From: Haplomitrium mnioides
Lineage: Eukaryota; Marchantiophyta; Haplomitriopsida; Calobryales
Assembly: GCA_049999725.1 (NCBI GenBank)
Contig: JBNGIS010004536.1
Location: 1-21,669 of the forward strand
Direction: 5' to 3'
DNA length: 21,669 nt
In this document: piece by piece, positions 9,780 to 18,433 of the stretch
How the letters are laid out: every line of letters starts with the position of its first letter
Position numbering within the stretch: the stretch's first letter is position 1
The notes under the pieces: model-generated
Seen by the model: the letters and a program-made list of their open reading frames with translations, nothing else
What the model was told of the DNA's origin: nothing
Databases searched by the model: none
Program-made: the position numbers and the translations under genes

Positions 9780-11050
9780 TCCAATCTGTTCCCTACCTCC
9801 CACTCATTGAAAACGACACACCTGTACCAGATTGTCTTGGTTGTAGCTGGGTCACAGTCATAGGCCTTCCCTCCTTTCCTGCACCCAAGAAAAATCAGCA
9901 GCCAAAAATCTTTGAGATGCTTCACTGAAGGTTGAACCCCCCAAGTCTGCCAAGGTGTCAACCCTTCAATTACAGTTGTGGTGCTGAAATTCTTCAGTTG
10001 TGGGCACTCCCACTGCCCATAACTTATTCTGTAGGCCAGCATATGCAGTGCTTTCAACCTTCCCAACAAAGTTCCTGCTGAGCCATGCTACCACAGAACT
10101 TGTCCTCCAGGCCGGCAGATGTAACATGCTTCCAGGCCTCTTGACAATTGTCATGTTTAGCTATATTGCCACACCGTCCTGGTGTGGAGAATCCTGAGCA
10201 TTCATCTATGCTTTGCTGCTAACTCTTTACAAGAAAATTCTGAAACTATTGTCATCACTCCAAAATCTTTGATTCTATTGTTAACTTCATTCTCCATCCC
10301 AACAAGACATGTTTGCAACATTGAAACATCTCATCCTTGATGTTCATGAAGTAGACAAAGTAAATCTTTGATTTTCATCTGTGAATGGTACCAAAAAAAC
10401 TTGTAGCCAGACATTGAAGGTGTCTTCATAGATCCACATATGTCGTTGTGGACTAATTCCAACTTGGATATCCTTCATCCAATGGTGCGCCCTTCTTGTC
10501 TACAGACTTTGTGTGACTTCCCTTCACACATCTTTCACAAAACTCAAGAGAGGTAGATTTTCCAAACCATGTTGCTCACCATGCTGGTAAGCAACTTGAT
10601 TCCTTGCTCTCCCAAGAATCCAAGCCTGTGGTGCCAGAGATTTATCCCCTTCTCTCTGGTTAGCCATACTCAGGCTTTCTTCAACCTCTGGGATGCAATT
10701 CAATCTACACAGTTTCTCTCCCCTAATACCAACACCAACTACCTTGCCATCCTTATCCAGGGCTGTAGAGCTTATAGGTCAAGGTTGACCACCAATCTAG
10801 TTATGGTAAAAGCATATACTGACACAACTTCTCTTGTGATCTCAGATCCATAAAGAACTCCCTCCATGATGTTGGTGGCACTCTTGCTTCCCAATCCTTT
10901 AATGTTGAGATGCACAACCTATTGCAATTGCATGTACTCCAGAGTTGTTGCCCAACTCAGTCAACTTTGGAATCTCCTCTGATGACATCCATTAATCATA
11001 CCTTCCTTGATGACATGGTTAGATGCACTACGTATCAGAGCATCCTCGTC
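9780..11050 (-). pseudogene. Copia-D protease and integrase remnant
   Basis: Translated islands follow the copia order. 'GLGSKSATNIMEGVLYGSEI' with 'VVSV' (about 10830-10920) matches the sequence after the copia protease active site (usual 'DVLYVPxLxxNLLSV'). 'LWHHRLGFLGEQGIKLL' (about 10590-10640) is the GAG-pre-integrase motif. 'KLELVHNDICGSMKTPSMSG' (about 10405-10465) holds the first integrase Asp. 'DSPHQDGVA' (about 10165-10192) is the DSPQQNGVAE box with a stop after it. 'LNMTIVKRPGSMLH', 'TPWQTWGVQPSVKHL' and 'KAYDCDPATTKTIWY' with 'VVFNE' (about 9810-10160) form the integrase C-terminus. The middle of the integrase core is poorly preserved. The best open frame is 9575-10069. Confidence 0.75.
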
Positions 11051-11099
11051 ATCCATTTCTTCAAGTAAGGATATTAAATCATGTATTCAAATGATTCCT

Positions 11100-11910
11100 C
11101 AATAACTGATGTACTGGAGGTCTCCGGAGTTTATCTCCTCTCCTCCAAACTTGTCGCCAGCTAGTTCGTTTTTGCAGGACTTGGACGAGCGCCCAACCTT
11201 CTTGCAATGATGGTAGGTACATATCTCTTCAGGTATCCAATCTCTCTCGTCTCCTTTGGCAATCAAAACATTAGAATCAATTTTTGTTGTGTTCCATGTA
11301 CTCCTCACTGAGCAAGCATCTCACCGTGAATTTCAGACCTAGGTCAGATCTCCTCTTTGCCTCCATTGTCATGACCAAAGTGTCATAACCTTCAGGAAGG
11401 CTGTTGAGCAGGACACATACCACCATGTCCTCAATTCATGGTTGAAACTGCTTGAAGCTTCTTAGGCATGGACTTAACCCTAATCACATATACAGTGATA
11501 GTTGAATTTTTCTGCATATGTAACAAGTAGGTTCAGAAAAAATTTTCCTTACTGTCCCCTTGCATTAATAATTACTTGATAGTAATTTCCAAGCTTGCTG
11601 CAGTTCTCACCAACTTAAAGATATCTTCAAGGCTTAGCATACTGGATGCCAAGGCCTTCTGCTCAGCCCTCACCAAACACTATCTTTCTCTTCTAATGTC
11701 AAAACCAGACATTTCTTGAGAGATCATATCACATTATGTTTGGGGATCCTTAGTAGTTTCCCTAAGGTCTTGATTGACCAAGAAAACTTTTAGCTTTAAC
11801 AAAAGATGAAAAAGAAATCTTCTCCAAATCTCTGGTTGTAGATCTTGAATCACCAATAGCATCTTCATCTTATCTCAAGATGAAGTGTCTCTTCGAAATT
11901 TCTTCATCAT
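11100..11910 (-). pseudogene. Copia-D gag remnant with damaged zinc knuckle
   Basis: From a candidate ATG at 11910 (MMKKFRRDTSS then a stop) the minus strand gives gag-like islands. These include 'NSLPEGYDTLVMTMEAK' near 11355-11412, which matches the copia gag (UBN2-type) 'LLxSLPExYDxLV' region, and 'ALASSMLSLEDIFKLVRTA' near 11600-11660. The zinc knuckle region reads 'YHHCKKVGRSSKSC' near 11175-11220; the usual first Cys is Tyr and the His is Arg, so it could not bind zinc. Many stops and frame changes are present. Confidence 0.7.
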
Positions 11911-12236
11911 GCTACCAAAACCAGACTCAATTCGCATCGTGGGCCCATAACCTATTGGAAAGTAAACTCAAAAACTCCACGTGAAGAGCTGAGAGGTTGT
12001 CGAAAGAGAGCACTTGATTGAAATATGTGCTTCAAAGGAGACAAGAATGAGGTCAGATCAAAAACGCTAGAAATCAGGTCGCGAAACAGCAGAATCGCGA
12101 TGCTCCCTCCAGAAATCGATTTTGGGGGAGGGGGGGTCCAGAAATTGCAGAAACATGATAAAGCAGAAGGGCAATCGAAAAACAGGAACACGATCCCTGT
12201 TTTCGACATCTTGCTTTTCACCACTCAATGACCCAC

Positions 12237-12345
12237 AACCTCCTCACGCTTTCACAACCTCCTCATGAACTCGCAAGTTCCTCACGAACTCGCGACCTCC
12301 TCACGCTTCCATGACCTTCTCATGAACTCGCGAGTTCCTCAATGT
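12237..12345. repeat. Minisatellite-like tract in the Copia-D LTR
   Basis: Alternating units 'cctcctcacgctttc', 'cctcctcatgaactcgc' and 'gttcctcacgaactcgc' repeat for about 110 bp downstream of the TATA-like box. The tract holds a perfect 14-bp palindrome 'gaactcgcgagttc' at 12324-12337 and an imperfect version near 12267. Similar 'gaggtcgcgttcgtg'-type tracts occur in the LTR of Copia-B. Confidence 0.75.
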
Positions 12346-12533
12346 CAACGTGCTGACATTTGCAACAGGGAAGCTGCAGCCTCCTTACGAAGTATGCTCG
12401 TCGTCGACTATGCTACCTGTGCTTCAAAGGCAATATCAAGAACACCTTCACAAATATGAACCATAGAAAGAGGAAGAATCCACAAGGGAAATATGGTTTG
12501 TTGAGGATGCATTCTTAAGAGGATTCCTCATGT

Positions 12534-12540
12534 TTATATA
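12534..12540 (-). promoter_or_regulatory. TATA-like box of the Copia-D LTR
   Basis: TATATAA on the minus strand, about 350 bp into the LTR, a usual place for the U3/R boundary. Transcription would start roughly 30 bp downstream (about 12500). This is a motif match only. Confidence 0.5.
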
Positions 12541-12890
12541 TCAATAGGAATTAGCTTGCGCTGACATACAACTTGCCCTAGTAATGAAGAAGGGGGCAAC
12601 TAACATTAGACAGTGGCAAGAGGGAATGGCCTGCACGTGGCATTCCTTCTGGCAATGTTAACAAACCTCCTATTTTTGAGCCTATTGCTAATTGCTCACT
12701 ATCACAAGTATAAAAGTCTAAGGAGGGGCCTTGAACTTGGCAGCCCTTCTAAAATTTCAATTACATATCTACACTACCTACCTTATACAACTAACAATAG
12801 TTAGTTGTTTCTATTTACAGCAGCAAGGATACATGTTCATCATGTATAAGAGTTGGCTATTCTACAACAGCAAAGATACATTTCCAACAA

Positions 12891-13022
12891 AAGGTGGGAC
12901 AGGATATCGAGCTGTGATTTTGCAGAACAGGTGACATGGCAGCAGATGTGCTAACCAAAGCACTGCCAAGGGACAAGCATGAGGAACTCATCAACATGCT
13001 TGGTGTGAAAATAGTTCGTTGA
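12891..13022 (+). pseudogene. Copia-B pol, C-terminal end of RNase H
   Basis: The frame reads 'KVGQDIEL', a TGA, then 'FCRTGDMAADVLTKALPRDK' and 'HEELINMLGVKIVR' before the stop at 13020-13022. This is the usual copia pol ending (…ADVLTKALPRxKH…LG…), lying directly before the polypurine tract. The homologous Copia-A sequence on the other strand has 'ELQFCRTDDIAANMLTKALP'. The TGA replaces a Gln codon present in A. Confidence 0.88.
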
Positions 13023-13029
13023 GTGGGAG
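13021..13029 (+). promoter_or_regulatory. Polypurine tract of Copia-B
   Basis: 'gagtgggag' immediately precedes the LTR start TGTTGG, the position where plus-strand DNA synthesis is primed. The pol stop codon overlaps its first two bases. The same nonamer precedes the Copia-A LTR. Confidence 0.8.
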
Positions 13030-13399
13030 TGTTGGAAATTGGCAGCTCACATTTTTGGTGAGCATGTTCATTTGTAGAGAAATTTACTTTTTTCACTAGT
13101 TTAGCTCCTAACTAGTTTAGATGGGAATTTGGGGATAGTGCCATGTGGAGGCATTTGGTGGTGACATGTGTCAGCACCAGAAGGCTCCTTAGTGACATTT
13201 ATGACTCTTGTCCCTTTCATAAGATAGAGCAAGCACATGCATCGTGCATGTGCTCACTAGTAGTGTAGGTGAATATTGATTGTACAGATCTTGTCCATAC
13301 TCGTTGAAATAGTCTCCTTCACCTGCACTGATTCAAGCGCCCATAGATTTTGAACAGGGCACCCATAGAAACCCAGCACATTGCTGGTATTGTAAACGG

Positions 13400-13406
13400 T
13401 ATATAA
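13400..13406 (+). promoter_or_regulatory. TATA-like box of the Copia-B LTR
   Basis: TATATAA about 370 bp into the LTR. The inverted partner LTR has TATATAA at the matching place (16136-16142, minus strand), which supports a functional U3 promoter in the ancestor. Confidence 0.6.
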
Positions 13407-13523
13407 ATCGACTCGAGTGATGCTCATCGCATCCTCATTGCAACCACATTTCACTTGTAACCAATTTTTGCATTCAAGGGAGAATTGCATCTGAGCAGGG
13501 AGGAGTCGTTTTTCCTTAAAGTA

Positions 13524-13793
13524 GGAGGTCACAATTTCATCTTGTGAAGGAGGTCAAGGTCACATTCGTGCCTAGCAGGAGGTTGCATTTGCATTCAGAA
13601 GGAGGTCGCATTCATGCCTGGCAGGAGGTTGCGTTCGTGTTTAGAAGGTGGTCGCGTTTTAATCTCTGGAAGGAGGTTGCGTTCGAGTCCAGAAGGAGAT
13701 CGCATTTCGCTCTGAAGTCGACCTGTGTTTTCATGTTTGCAAGTCAACCTGCATTTTCTTGTCTGGAAGTCGACCTGCGTTTTGTATCTAGAA
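13524..13793 (+). repeat. Minisatellite in the downstream part of the Copia-B LTR
   Basis: About eleven degenerate units. Six 22-25-bp units of the type 'ggaggtygcrttcgtg' plus 'agaa' start at 13578, 13601, 13624, 13647, 13672 and 13695. Three longer units of the type 'gtcgacctgcgtttt' plus 'tctagaa' start at 13717, 13743 and 13769. Two looser units start near 13524 and 13547. In the partner LTR of Copia-A only about four or five comparable units are seen (about 15780-15900). Confidence 0.85.
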
Positions 13794-13927
13794 GGAGCGC
13801 GCAAATCTGCTGTCAGGCGAACTCCTTTAGCAAGCCCACGCTTTTCTTCTTCCCTTGTTCTCACGATTCTCATCTAAGTGGATTTTCGCTGCTGCAGAAT
13901 ATCAAATCGTTTTTGATATTTCCAACA

Positions 13928-15632
13928 CCCAATCACCTGGATCCCTGCTTGAGACCATCTCAAGGTTGGCCAGCTCTTGTTTGCCGCCAGTAGTGAATTA
14001 TCTCCCAGTTTATTCCACCAGATGTTTATGCTCACCACCTCTTCAAAAGACTTAGGAGCCTTCTGTTTGATGGATTTTTTGAGCACCAACTAAGCCTACC
14101 ATATCTCCTTCCACAACTGAGAGGTAGACCAACATGAAGATCTGCAGTCAACAACTGCCTACAATAGGGAGTGACCCCAACCTAGTTTACTAAGTGGTCT
14201 AGCTTGGTTGGCTATACATTAAGAACGTTTTGCATGTAGAGTCCCCTAGCAAAACAATTTTCATAATGCACTTCCCCAGCAGGACTTGAGTCTGTGCATA
14301 TATGTCTATCAACCCCAATCCCCCTTCTTTCTTTCTCTTCACTCATGTTTCCCATACCACTCGGGCTCTACATTTTTCCCCATTTCCTGACCGGAGGAAG
14401 TTTCTCACCAGCTGCTTGATTTCTATAAGGGGGGAGCTGCCCCCTGCCTAGCAAGAAGCAAAGTACTAGATGGATCCCAGGAGGATTTGATTGATGATTA
14501 ACAGTCTTCCTAGAAGGCTGATATATCTGTTGCACCAAAACTTGAGCTTCGATCTAATTCTGTCCACCAAGAAGTTCTTAATTCCTTGTATACCACTTTG
14601 GAGGCCAAACGGAATACCAAGGTTCTTAAGGTTGCATCCTTTTCTACCCATTCCTAGTTATAGCCAATATTCCACCCTTGCAATCTAGGTCACGAACTGA
14701 TCCAAATGGCATATGATTTTTCCCAGTTGATATTCTGTCCAGAAGCCTTGGAGAAGGTGTCCAACACCTTTACTACCTTTAGCAAGTTCTGTTCTTCTCC
14801 TGCCAATGATAGAAGAGTGTCACCTGTATATTGGGAGAAGAGATGGTGCCTACCCAATGGAATAGATATCCCTTTTAATTGTTTGTTGAGCGCTACGTTA
14901 TTGAGAAGGTGTCCCAGTGTATCCGCTACTATGAGATACAGAAAAGGAGCTAGAGGGAAACCTTGTCAAACCGATTGCTAGATAGGGATGGAGCGGGAGG
15001 GAATACCATTAAGGTTGATTTCAGAAGTGGCATTTGTTGTTGTCACCTTCACATATCTAATGAGTTTTTGACCAAATCCCATGGCCTCTAATACGTTGAA
15101 CAAGAACTCCCATTCCACTGTGTCATAAGCTTTCTCAAAGTTCACTTTCAAGAATACACAATCCTGTCATGATGATAGAGCCTAATCCTTGGTTTCGACT
15201 GCAGAAATCACATTGTCAAGGATGTATCTATTCGGCAGAAAGGATAATTGCTCTGTAGTAATTATCCCTGTCAGAACTTTTTGCAACCTAATGCAAATCA
15301 CTTTGGTGAAGATCTTGTAAGAGGTATTCAGAAGGGAGATGGGTCTCTAATTGGAGACTAGACTCTTATCACCACCCTTTTCAATCAAGGAGACTGTGCC
15401 TTTGTTGAGCTCAACACTGAACCATTGTTGTCTAACAGCTTCTGAGATCATGGCTACGTAATCTTTTGCAATCCACTTCTAGCAACATTTGTAGAATTCG
15501 CTAGGGAGACCATCTGGTCGTGAAGACTTAAGCCCTCCCATGCTAGCCAAGGCCTTCATGTACTCTTGTTCACTGGGAGGTTCTTCCAGCATGGTCCACT
15601 ACGCAGAGGAGATGCGTGAGTGGATGTGCATG
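13928..15632 (-). mobile_element. LINE-2: internal fragment of a second LINE copy
   Basis: Same family as LINE-1 (aligned parts 14445-15632 and 3005-4190 match closely throughout). It is cut at both ends by Copia-B and Copia-A LTR edges. On its 3' side it keeps about 500 bp of post-RT sequence that LINE-1 lacks. The 5' part (endonuclease and ORF1) would lie beyond Copia-A, outside the window. Confidence 0.93.
13928..15632 (-). pseudogene. LINE-2 ORF2 fragment: reverse transcriptase and post-RT region
   Basis: Read on the minus strand mostly in one frame: 'RPDGLPSEFYKCC', TAG (15479-15481), 'WIAKDYVAMISEAVRQQWFS', 'LIEKGGDKSLVSN', TAG, 'RPISLLNTSYKIF', 'FLKVNFEKAYDTVEWEFLF', 'QGFPLAPFLYLIVADTLGHL', 'YTGDTLSLAGEEQN', 'NLGIPFGLQSGI', and 'LLIINQILLGSI'. 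After that 'KRKKEGGLGLIDIYAQTQVL' (about 14280-14340) is the usual plant LINE post-RT motif, and 'NIWWNKLGDNSLLAANKSW' (near 13965-14025) follows. The first RT Asp is kept in the FEKAYD block although the preceding VDF is VNF. The catalytic box reads YTGD in place of FADD, so it is dead. At least six stops are present. Confidence 0.9.
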
Positions 15633-16518
15633 TGTTGGAAATATCAAAAACGATTTGATATATTGCAGGAGCAAAAATCCACTTTAGATGGGAATCGTGA
15701 GAAAAAGGAAGGAGGGAAAATGTCAGCTCGCTAAAGGGGTTCGCCTGACAGCAGATTCGCAAACACAGACCTCTCCTATTAGCAAGTTCGCAAGAACATA
15801 TGCTCGCAACCTACTTCTAGACACGAAAACGCGACCTCCTTCCAAACACAAAAACACGACCTTCTTCCAAACACAAAAACGCAGGTTGACTTCTTCCCAG
15901 GTAAAATCGCATCTGCTCGCGATTTTCTCTTATGCACGAAAAATGTTGTGACGTCCCTTCTGGAAAAATCTCAACTCCTTGCGATGCACGAAACTCAGCC
16001 TAGGCACTCGCAACTCTACCTTTGAAGAAGAAAGACAACTCTCATGCCAGACGCGAATCTCTCTTGAATGCACAAAACAAGTTACAAGTGAAATGTGGTT
16101 GCAATGAGGATGCATTGAGCTCCTCTTCTTTAGTATTATATACACAATACAATACCAGCCTTTGGCTGAATTTCTATGGGTGCCCTTGTTTAAAGTCTGT
16201 GGGCGCTTGAATCAGTGCAGATGAAGCAGTCATTTTACAGGTATGGACAAAAGCTGCACATTCAATATTCACCTACACTACGTGTGTCTTTTCTTCTTGT
16301 GAGCACATGCATGTGCTTGATCTATCTTATGAAAGGGACAAGAATAATTAATGTTCCTAAGGAGCCTTCTAATGCTGGCACGTGTCACCAACATGTGCCT
16401 CCACATGGCACTATTCCCAAATTCCTCTCTAAACTAGTTAGGAGCTAAACTAGTGAAGAAAGTAAATTTGTGTACAAATGAACATGCTCACCAAAATGTG
16501 AGTTGCCAATTTTCAACA
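15633..16518 (-). repeat. 3' LTR of Copia-A (886 bp)
   Basis: On the minus strand it starts TGTTGAAAATTGGC (16518) and ends ATTTCCAACA (15633). It matches the Copia-B LTR in inverted orientation, best in the first ~480 bp (U3 and TATA region) and the last ~130 bp. The middle, downstream of the TATA-like box, differs in repeat number and has extra sequence. U3 contains a perfect 16-bp palindrome 'agcacatgcatgtgct' at 16302-16317. Confidence 0.93.
16136..16142 (-). promoter_or_regulatory. TATA-like box of the Copia-A LTR
   Basis: TATATAA on the minus strand about 380 bp into the LTR, at the same relative place as in Copia-B. From a 3' LTR it could drive outward transcription into LINE-2 in that element's sense direction. 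Confidence 0.6.
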
Positions 16519-16527
16519 CTCCCACTC
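16519..16527 (-). promoter_or_regulatory. Polypurine tract of Copia-A
   Basis: 'gagtgggag' on the minus strand directly before the LTR start, overlapping the pol stop codon (16526-16528). Same arrangement as in Copia-B. Confidence 0.8.
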
Positions 16528-17348
16528 AACGAACCATTTTCACACCAAGCATGTTGATGAATTCCTCATGCTTGTCCCTTGGCAGTGCTTTGGTTAGCAT
16601 ATTTGCTGCTATGTCATCTGTTCTGCAGAATTGCAGCTCAATATCTTGTCCCATCTTTTCCCTGACAAAGTGGTACTAGATATCAATGTGCTTGGTTGTT
16701 CGAGTGATAAGTTGGATTCTTGGCCAATGATGTACAACCTTGATTATCCTCACAAATAGTGGTGGGTTTATCTAGCTTGAAACCGACATCTTCCAGTAGC
16801 CTCCTTAGCCACACAGCCTCTTTGGTGGCTTGAGTAAGAGCCATGTATTTTGCCTCACATGTTGACAATGCAACTGATGTTTGCCTCTTACTACACCAGC
16901 TTACTGAACCTCCTCCCATCAGAAAAGCATATCCAGATGTGGACTTTCCATCATCATTGTTGCCTGCATAGTCGGAGTCACTATATCTGATCAGTGAACT
17001 GTTGCTGATCTCAGTGGATTCCAAATATCCATTGTACTCCAGCACATGATCCTTGGAGCCTTGAAGGTACTAGAAAATTCTTTTCATTGCAAGCCAGTGA
17101 ACCTTTCCTAGGTTGGACATAAACCTTGAGACAACTCCCAGCGCATAGGCAATGTCTCGCCTTGTGGCTATTATGGCATAAATCAGATTGCCTACTGCAC
17201 TTTGATATGGCACTTGTGTCATCTCTTTAGTCTCCTCTTTTGTTCCAGGTCCCATTTCCTTGGTTAACCTCATACCAGCTTCTAATGGAGTGCAGACTAC
17301 CCTGCAATCTCCCATTCCATATCTCTCAAGAATTTTCTCAATGTACAC
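16526..17348 (-). pseudogene. Copia-A RT C-terminus and RNase H
   Basis: This part ends RT and degrades the RNA strand of the hybrid. Starting in 'VYIEKILERYGMGDCRVV', it runs through 'QSAVGNLIYAIIATRRDIAY' to a TAG at 17070 (in 'KRIF*YLQGSKDH', normally Arg). RNase H follows: 'YSDSDYAGNNDDGKSTSGYA' (first Asp), 'LSTCEAKYMALTQATKEAVW' (Glu), 'TICEDNQGCTSLAKNPTYH' (Asp). A frame change near 16705 then leads to 'RTTKHIDI', a TAG, 'YHFVREKMGQDIELQFC' and 'MLTKALPRDKHEEFINM'. The acidic active-site residues are visible, so the domain was recently functional. The stop at 16526-16528 is followed at once by the polypurine tract. Confidence 0.9.
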
Positions 17349-18433
17349 CCTTTAATTCAATGTTATCTTCCTTGCATGTCTATCCCTTTGAACATGTATC
17401 CCAAGAAGATAGTGAATCTCCTGCAGGTCTGTTATTTCAAATGGCACCTCCAGGTCCTTCTTCACCTGATTCAATTGATCCAGATCATTGCTGAACATCA
17501 CTATGTCATCTATATAGATGACCAGAATCACATGCTCCCACCCTCTCTCTAGGTGTAAACACTATGATCTACATCGCTTCTTCTAAAGTTCTTCTCCATA
17601 AGATGTGTGCCAATACGCTGGTACCATGCCCTTGACGCTTGCTTGAGGCTATATAATGCCTTGTTTAATCTGCAGACAAGGCTTTCCTTCCCTCTCACAA
17701 CATATCCTTCTGGCTGCTGCATATAGATCTCTTCTTTGAGATCTCCATTCAAAAACCTTGTCTTGACATCAACTTGATGGACCTCCCAGTCCATCATCGC
17801 AGCAACAGCCAACAGACACTTAACTGAAGAAAACTTTGCAACCGGTGGAAATGTTTTTGTATAATCTACCCCGGCCATCTGTGTGAATCCCTTGGCAACC
17901 AGCGTTGCCTTGTATCTCTCCACAGAGCCATCAACTTAGTACTTGACCTTCAGTACCCACTTACACCCCACGACTTTCCTTCCCTTGGGCAACTTGGTTA
18001 GAGTCCAGGTTTGGTTCTTATGGAGCAAATCTAATTCCTCCTTACAAGCCAGCTCCCATGCATAGGAGTCCTCCCTAGACAACGCCTCCTTTAGTGTTAG
18101 TGGATCATCTGCTACGGCCACATTGACTAAAAATATCTCTGGCACTGCCAGATCCAACCTCACTAGCTGCTTGCTCAGTCTCCCAGAACGCATTGGCTCA
18201 ACGTCCTCTCCTTCCACAAGAGTCCTCTCATTTACCACTGGTCCTCCCACTACTGGAATTAATCCCACATTGTTTCCAATTTTAGTTTCTATCCCAGAAT
18301 GTGAGGTACCTGGCACGTCACTTGTGTACTCAATTATTTTCTCCTTTCCCTTGGAGACTTCCAAACCTGCTCCTGTGCCAACTGCAGGTGAACTTGCCAG
18401 ATCTTTTGGCGATCTCTCATCAAACACCACGTC
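17349..18433 (-). pseudogene. Copia-A integrase-RT linker and reverse transcriptase
   Basis: Begins in the integrase C-terminus ('VVFDERSPKDLAS'), then an acidic linker, then RT: 'SYAWELACKEELDLLHKNQT', 'KVVGCKWVLKVKY', TAA at 17933-17935 (normally Lys), 'VDGSVERYKATLVAKGFTQ', 'WEVHQVDVKTRFLNGDLKEE' (first catalytic Asp kept), 'NKALYSLKQASRAWYQRI'. After 'SDVDHSVYT' a TAG and a one-step frame change (about 17530-17551) lead to 'HVILVIYIDDIVMFSNDLDQ', with the catalytic YIDD at 17505-17516 intact. 'LQEIHYLLGIHVQRD' follows, and TAA near 17349 ends the block (normally Gln). Despite the breaks, all three RT Asp residues are present. Confidence 0.9.

Larger units (their letters stand above)
8690..12889 (-). 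mobile_element. Copia-D: highly decayed Ty1/copia element with 5' LTR, 3' end lost
   Basis: On the minus strand it has a 5' LTR (11953-12889), gag, protease, integrase, RT and the start of RNase H, in the Ty1/copia order (integrase before RT). Each domain is seen only as short translated islands in shifting frames. No copy of the LTR is seen at its low-coordinate end, and RNase H similarity stops near 8690, so the 3' end has been deleted. Its outer 5' edge abuts Copia-B at 12889/12890. It is more diverged than Copia-A and of a different family (unrelated LTR sequence, different gag). Confidence 0.85.
11953..12889 (-). repeat. 5' LTR of Copia-D (about 937 bp)
   Basis: On the minus strand it starts TGTTGGAAATGTATC (12889) and ends ...ACTTTCCAATA (11953), so the termini are inverted copies of each other apart from one change (TGTTGGAAA against TTTCCAATA), as expected for a copia LTR. 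A TATA-like box lies at 12534-12540, an ABRE/G-box-like 'cacgtggc' at 12634-12641 on the plus strand, and a repeat tract at 12237-12345. A G-run (gggggaggggggg) sits at 12124-12137. Gag-like sequence begins about 40 bp inside. No second copy is in the window, so the limits rest on the termini and the position of gag. Confidence 0.75.
12890..13927 (+). mobile_element. Copia-B: 3' remnant of a Ty1/copia element
   Basis: Only the end of pol (12891-13022), the polypurine tract and a complete 3' LTR remain. It matches Copia-A along its whole length in inverted orientation (12891-13927 against 15633-16657), so A and B are one family. The left part was cut where Copia-D abuts, which fits insertion of D into B followed by loss of everything to the left. 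The right LTR edge at 13927 joins LINE-2 sequence directly. Confidence 0.92.
13030..13927 (+). repeat. 3' LTR of Copia-B (898 bp)
   Basis: Starts TGTTGGAAATTGGC and ends ...TTGATATTTCCAACA, with 10-bp inverted termini (TGTTGGAAAT/ATTTCCAACA). It pairs with the inverted LTR at 15633-16518. Contains a U3 palindrome (13232-13254), a TATA-like box (13400-13406) and a repeat tract (13524-13793). A 17-bp block 'gagcatgttcatttgta' (13060) and 'tagtttagctcctaact' shortly after are shared with the Copia-C LTR, so B/A and C are related families. Confidence 0.93.

Noticed and set aside
12237-12345. CRISPR-like array in the LTR repeat tract
   Set aside because: Units are degenerate, adjacent and lack unique spacers; the context is a plant LTR.
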